Shown: in pieces, positions 58,998 to 64,000 of the stretch | Layout of the letters: each line of letters begins with the position of its first letter | How positions within the stretch are numbered: position 1 is the first letter of the stretch | Source of the DNA: Pyronema omphalodes | Lineage: Eukaryota > Ascomycota > Pezizomycetes > Pezizales > Pyronemataceae | Reading direction: 5' to 3' | DNA length: 64,000 nt | Assembly (NCBI GenBank): GCA_024516155.1 | Contig: JAJJXM010000041.1 | Location: 194,001 to 258,000, forward strand | Translations under genes and position numbers: made by a program | Notes under the pieces: generated by a model | What the model was told of the DNA's origin: nothing | Database searches by the model: none | What the model saw: the letters and a program-made list of their open reading frames with translations, nothing else

Positions 58998-61900
58998 TCA
59001 TCTTCCACCCTCTCCCAAAGTCCCCAAATATCCCAACCTCATCAACATCCCACTATCAATCCTCCTTTCCTTCCTTCCTTGTTCCCTTGTTTCCCCAATC
59101 GCCAAATCCGCCAAATGTCTTAGTCCCTCTGTCTGTTGCGTGGTTGTCGTATATCCTGTATGTCCTTCAATCCTCCTTCCAATAACCTCCTTAATAACTC
59201 TATCCCAACCCTTCGAATCTTCCCTCGTTGCCAAACCTCTCCTCTTCCTAATAGCCTCATCAATCATACCCACTCCCTTCCTAGCCTCCACCTTGGTTTC
59301 TTCTATTTCCCCCAAATCCACCAATGTAATAAGCGCCAGAGCTGCAAAATGATGATTCAAAGGTGTAATCGGCATTGAAGAATGATCCAACATAGTTGCC
59401 ATCCTTAACGCAGGTTCCAATAACTGTCTAGGTTCCGAAGCAGAATTGTGGCGAAGAACAAGTAACTTGACGTGGTAATAAGCAACATGTAACAAACTCA
59501 AAGAACCCCAAACTACTTCTACACTTTCTCGGAATCTTTCCAACTCTCCTCTCAAAAGTCTAGAAATGTAAGGATTCAAAGAAGCCGCGCTAACGATTTC
59601 ATCCGCTGTAGTAAATGCCTCTGAAAGATGTCCCAAAATACAAGACAACCTGACAAGATGCCAAGGTGTTAATCCAATCAAGGTTTGATCCTCAGGCAAT
59701 AGTACCACATTTGAATCCGGGATAAACAATGGAGAAGATGTGGAGATAGCATGCCATCTATCTAAAACCACTAAGACCCACCAAGCCCTTCTACCAAGCT
59801 TTTCATCAGAATCGGGATCAGAATGTGTATACCTATCCACAGTCCTATTGCTATGCAACTTCATGGCATATGCTAACCCAACGGCAGACCCAACCCATGC
59901 AGCTTTTGGCATGCCACTGGTTCCGCTCCTTGTAGCAGGAGAATGGTTATCAGCTTCTAAGGCCATCAGGATTGTCGTTTGAAGATACAGGAGGCTTGTT
60001 GCGACTGAGGAGCGCGGATCCTGTGCCTCGAATTGGGAGGCAACACACAACTCGCATGCGCGACGAGGGTTTGCAGGGATGGAGCTAGGCGGACAGGAAG
60101 GGTTGGAGCGCACGGCTGCGTATAAGGCTTCTAATAATGCCTCTCGAACGGTGATGGAGGCCGCAGCTAGGCGCTGACGGAGTCGAGCTTTGCTGTGCGG
60201 TAATAGAGGGAAGGTGGGGTGGATGAGGGTGTAGTATCTATAACATGGCTGGTTAGTGGTCGAGTGATACATAGTGATGCGACTGCCGGGGTTGCCTCCA
60301 CGGCTTTTCGGCTTCGCAACCTAAGAGGGGATGACTCACTGGTCTATTGATTCCTCGTCCCATTCAAAGGTTTTTATTTCCCCAAGGCCCACGGGGTTAT
60401 TTGTTGGACGTTGAGATTCGATATCATAGGGGAAACTAAGAGAAGCTCTACGATCCTGAAAGCCCTTCCAATAACTTGGTTGTCTAGTGCCGTCTGTTGA
60501 GATGGTAGTCGAAGAGAATTGTTGCTGACTATCTTGATTCGTATTTCCTGGTGGTGGTCGAGAGTGATGAACGGTAGGTGGTGGTGGTAATTGAGGCCTT
60601 TGGCTTTCGTGTTGTAGTAGCCGACTTCTTTGTTGGTGTTGGTGCTGATTCGAAGGGTGGAAGGAGTCTATTGACGGTAATCTTTCCGCTTGTCTTGCCA
60701 TAGCTGGTGGATTGTTATTTTGTGCAAGAGGCTGTAAATGTACTATGCTCCGTTGGAACTCGCTGGAACTTGATAGGGTCCGTTTCCGATTTGGTCGAGC
60801 CTCGGCCATGGATGTGGGCGGGGGTGATGTAGAATCTGATGGCCCGGGTGAGAGCTCCCCTTCCCCAGACATTCCATAGGGATGATGGAGGTCGCCGGTG
60901 CCTGTTGATATTGAGTTTTCTAATGTATTCAACCGGTCTGCTAATTCCTTGATATACCTATACGGAAATTCCTCATGTCAGTTATAATAGTTCGGTGGAG
61001 ATATTGGCGTGTCGGAAATATCGCTCGATGGGGCAGTTTTCAGGCGGTGTAGTGGACTGGCGGCTCATTGGAACCGCCGGAAACGGTACCCCGCCTGTGC
61101 TGCGGCAACCAATTGAAAAACAAAAACAAAATAATAGTTCTCCATATGGTTTTTCCTGCGATAAAAAATATGAAAGAAAAAAATTAATTACCCTTTACTA
61201 GGACCGCGCTTCATTGGAACTCTTGAAAAGGAGCATTTCGAGCCGACGCGCTTACAACTGGAACATTGTTCTACGCCTGATTCCGAAGACGCGTCGCAAC
61301 GAATCTAAAACGGCGATCACACCCCTTACGTTAGCTAGCTGCTACAAGAACGTGACTTATGTACGAAAAGCATATGCGACATGCGGAGGTCGTTCCGGGA
61401 GGCGGAGAAAAGACAGCGACGAGCGACAACGAACGAACGAACCAACCGCCGCCGCCGCCGGCTCAAATCCCAACCCCACAACAACCATTGGGCGGAAAAA
61501 TTCCCGGAATTTCTAACCTTTTTTCTCCGACACTCATCGCAGGCTCGGGATACCTTCGACCGCTTTCTAGGCGCCGTTGGATCCCCGAGCATATCTTGGC
61601 CATCCCCCATAGAAGTGTCACCCGGCGACACGGGTAATCGCGGATCATTCGGTGCCATGCGGTCCGGTGACGACATTGGGGGTAAAGCTCTTGGAACCGT
61701 TCGTTCTGGATGGTTATTTGCAAGCTGTAGGTGAGGGTTTGTTGGGGACATTCTTTGTGATGGGTGATGCGAAAAAAACGGAGCCTCGGGACTTGGAGAA
61801 TTTGGTTTATATTGCTGAGGTTTCGAAGGATATTGTTGTTGAGTTCCCTGTGGTGAGCTTGTTGAAACTGAAGCCGAAGATGGTCGGGTTATGGAGGATG

Positions 61901-62003
61901 ATGGTGAATTGAAATGAAATGTGGATGATGAGACTCCAACGCCGACTCCATTCCCTCCACCTGCTGTCGTCTGTGATGGACTCCGTGCGACCTCTGCCGC
62001 CAT
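58998..62003 (-). CDS. Zn2Cys6 transcription factor, RGT1-like (4 exons)
   Basis: Exons 62003-61518, 61304-61192, 60957-60340 and 60237-58998 give 818 residues. Introns are 213, 234 and 102 nt, all longer than the window's norm; the first has GCTAAC 27 nt before its acceptor. The zinc cluster is split by intron 1: C155-x2-C158-x6-C165-x10-C176-x2-C179-x6-C186 (SRACDECRRKK, IRCDASS, QCSSCKRVGSKC). SFSRVPMKRGPSKGY follows, then a coiled-coil-like YIKELADRLNTLEN. VP(L/M)KRGPSKGY after the cluster is characteristic of yeast Rgt1, the glucose-sensing repressor of hexose transporters, so an Rgt1-type role is suggested, not shown. The last exon holds the helical fungal regulator region (YYTLIHPTFPLLPHSKARLR). 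The start is the first true ATG in frame. Confidence 0.88.
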
Positions 62004-62441
62004 TGTGGTTTGTAGCAAAATATTGAAGGGGGCTCTTCAGAGCTTATAGCATCCGGGCTGTCGCGGGACGATAGTATAGCGGGTACTGTCGTCACTATAT
62101 ATGTCGTAGGATAACCTAGGTATGAGCTTTGGCGTGGTTTGTTGCTAATTGAAATAAGAATGTCCGATGTCGGAAAATCCGGGGATGCCGATTTGAGTTG
62201 GTTGGCTGTTGGTTGGTTTGATGGACTCGTGGAATCTGGAATCGCACTGCGCACACGACCAGGAAAAGAAAACGTGCGCTACGCCCAGAGTTTAAGAAGA
62301 CCTGTCGGCTGCAACAAAAGCCTCCGCAACTTATGTGGACCAACCTAGGGAAGCTGGGAACTTAGGGAAATCTAGTGTATTTACAAGGCCGCCTGTCTTG
62401 GGGGTTGGGGTTGGTTCTCCGGCTGGGAACGGCAGACGGCC

Positions 62442-62463
62442 GGGGGGGGGGGGGGGGGGGGGG
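62442..62463 (+). repeat. Poly(G) tract, 22 nt
   Basis: Uninterrupted G run about 440 bp upstream of the Zn2Cys6 start codon. Confidence 0.95.
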
Positions 62464-62861
62464 CAGATGAGATGGCGGCAGCTATTCGGCTGTGAGCGAG
62501 ACGTATATGGCTGGCAGGGCTGGCTGCTGCGGGTTGTCGGGGAAGGTACAAAGCGTCGATCAGACGAGATGTGGATATCTGCGTGGCAAGTGCAGTGGCA
62601 AGTGAATTGGAGAGAGGGAGGGTTGGGGAGAGATATTGATGGATGGTTGTGGGTATAGTGCGCGGATGATGTTGGAGTTCCGGTGTCCACTGGCGGAGTT
62701 GGGGAAATATGAAGGAATCAGAGTAGCAGTGCGGGTTCCACGATCTGATCACCACCAGCTCTTCGGGACTATGCGAGGGAGAGGTTGGGATTGTGGGGAA
62801 GGGAAGGCAGTTGTGGGGGAACTGGAGAACTGGGGAACTGGGGAACTGGAGATTCTGTAGG

Positions 62862-63066
62862 GTCCTTGAAAAGGTCCTTGAATGGGGCCCTGGAGTAATG
62901 GGTGGAGATTCTCGAGCGGTATGGAAGGTCCTGAATGGATAAAGGTCCCTAAATCGGTAGAGGTCCTTGAGTAATGCGTGGAGGTCCTTGAGCAGTATGA
63001 AAGGTCCCGAATGGATAAAGGTCCTTGAATGGGTAGAGGTCCTTGAGTAATGCGTGGAGGTCCTTA
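62862..63066 (+). repeat. Imperfect minisatellite, ~76-bp period
   Basis: Built of AGGTCCTTGA(G/A)-type ~18-bp subunits (GTAATGCGTGG, CAGTATGAA, TGGATAAA). Higher-order copies start near 62960 and 63036, with a diverged one before. Confidence 0.8.
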
Positions 63067-64000
63067 GGGCATGCACTCGTCGTGATGAATGGTCGAGAGA
63101 GGGAGAGGCCGGTAGAAGAGAGGAAGGACGAGGAGAGGCAGGAGAACACCGGAATAAACTTACTCGATCTGATCTGCCTCTCGCTTATTAGGAGAAAAGG
63201 AATACCTAGTGAAGGCGTCTCATGAATATAGCGTCACTGGCGAGTAGGGACCGAAGATGCAGCTGCAGACTTGCACTTTCTCGCGGCCTCGAGATGTACT
63301 ATCCAAAATCCGACTGATGGCTGTGTCTCTTCTGGCTGTCTTCTTACTAGAATTCTTGCCAATTCCAACTATGTACGGATGTTAGAGTCATCTAACTATT
63401 CCTGCCTTCCAGACTCGCCTTCCTTTCCTCCCGTCCCGTTCAGTTCCTCCCTCCGCGCGCGCAAGGCCATCGTAGCCATTAGCACCCATAGTCCCTCCAC
63501 TCGTCAACCTCCGCCCTCTGCTCGGCTTGCCCAACCGTAGTCTGCACGCTTTCGCGCAACCTGCAGTTTTGCGGGGGCACAGGGGGGCTCGTTTAGGCAT
63601 TAGCGTACCTAATCTCTCACCCGCTAGCACCAACTTAAATCGCATCAAAAAGAGACGAATGAGTTTCCCGGGAGCGTCAGACCCGTAGTGTGGTCATTGA
63701 CCTGTCGATAGACCCTCGTAGAGACTCTAGAGACTCTAGAGTAACACACCACAGTAACACGCAGTCCAAGCATGTTGGTTTCCCGCCTCAACACACAGGA
63801 AAAACGTCGGAGCGGGGGAGAGGCATAGTGGAGCAGATCCGGATCAAGATTATACATATGCTCCTATTAACTTTCCGTAGCGTCCCTCAGCTCAGTCATC
63901 CGTAGCGGCCAATTCCAATCCTTAATCCAGCACTGCAAATATCTCCATTTATGCGGCCTCATACAGACACAGATGTATGTAGGTTTGCCTCGCGTGTTGC

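Larger units (their letters stand above)
62004..64000. other. Upstream region of Zn2Cys6 gene to window edge
   Basis: No protein gene supported. It contains a 22-G run, an imperfect minisatellite (62862-63066) and CTCTAGAGA repeats near 63720-63742. Long frames over the minisatellite are repeat-driven. Confidence 0.45.

Noticed and set aside
62381..63076. 231-codon minus-strand frame rich in repeated SRTF/KDLH units
   Set aside because: Produced by translation of the minisatellite and flanking low-complexity DNA; no recognisable protein.
1..64000. CRISPR array or prokaryotic operon
   Set aside because: The sequence is a eukaryotic nuclear region; tandem repeats found have no spacer-repeat structure.

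Overview
The window looks like nuclear DNA of a filamentous ascomycete (Pezizomycotina). The evidence is short spliceosomal introns (mostly 48-70 nt) with GTAAGT/GTATGT donors, CTAAC-type branch sites 10-25 nt before the acceptor, small tRNA introns, and recognisable fungal proteins: a Rio1 kinase, a Bye1-type PHD/TFIIS/SPOC protein, a Zn2Cys6 regulator, an HSL-type hydrolase and a GH18 chitinase. I cannot name the species. Most genes are multi-exon; the exon joins below were worked out by hand from splice signals and reading phase.

Layout. 0.8-4.1 kb: two divergent genes for unrecognised membrane proteins. 5.0 kb: an intron-containing tRNA-Glu. 6.0 kb: a U2 snRNA gene that appears to be split by an mRNA-type intron. 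7.3-13.8 kb: four tandem paralogs of an unrecognised protein family, each with three exons at conserved phases, followed at 16.0-16.7 kb by a small basic-protein gene. 16.7-30 kb: gene-poor and repeat-rich, with a 34-bp minisatellite, two TA-flanked terminal-inverted-repeat elements, a 94-aa gene with a truncated copy, LINE-end remnants, poly(G) tracts and a tRNA-Ala. 31.4-34.8 kb: bye1. 35.7 kb: tRNA-Phe with an intron. 37.9-39.2 kb: a C2H2-like zinc-finger protein. 40.2-41.8 kb: a 5'-truncated LINE with a 16-bp target-site duplication. 42.5-43.4 kb: a roughly 190-bp inverted duplication around a small Cys-rich protein gene. 43.9-46.1 kb: a SKP1-like gene with a repeat-bearing C-terminal extension and an in-frame TAG. 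46.4 kb: initiator tRNA-Met. 47.0-48.9 kb: hydrolase. 52.2-53.3 kb: a chitinase whose only visible defect is a TAG inside the signal peptide. 55.7 kb: a short minus-strand retroelement insertion with a 12-bp target-site duplication. 56.3-58.0 kb: RIO1. 59.0-62.0 kb: the Zn2Cys6 regulator, convergent with RIO1.

The housekeeping genes (U2, tRNAs, Bye1, Rio1) serve splicing, translation, RNA polymerase II elongation and 40S ribosome maturation and form no operon-like group. The accessory content is in islands between them. The two nonsense codons (chitinase codon 14, SKP1-like codon 126) are both explained by C-to-T changes at CpA sites, the context favoured by repeat-induced point mutation, although two sites are too few to prove it. 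The most notable candidates are the intron-split U2 gene, the four-gene family and the extended SKP1-like gene.
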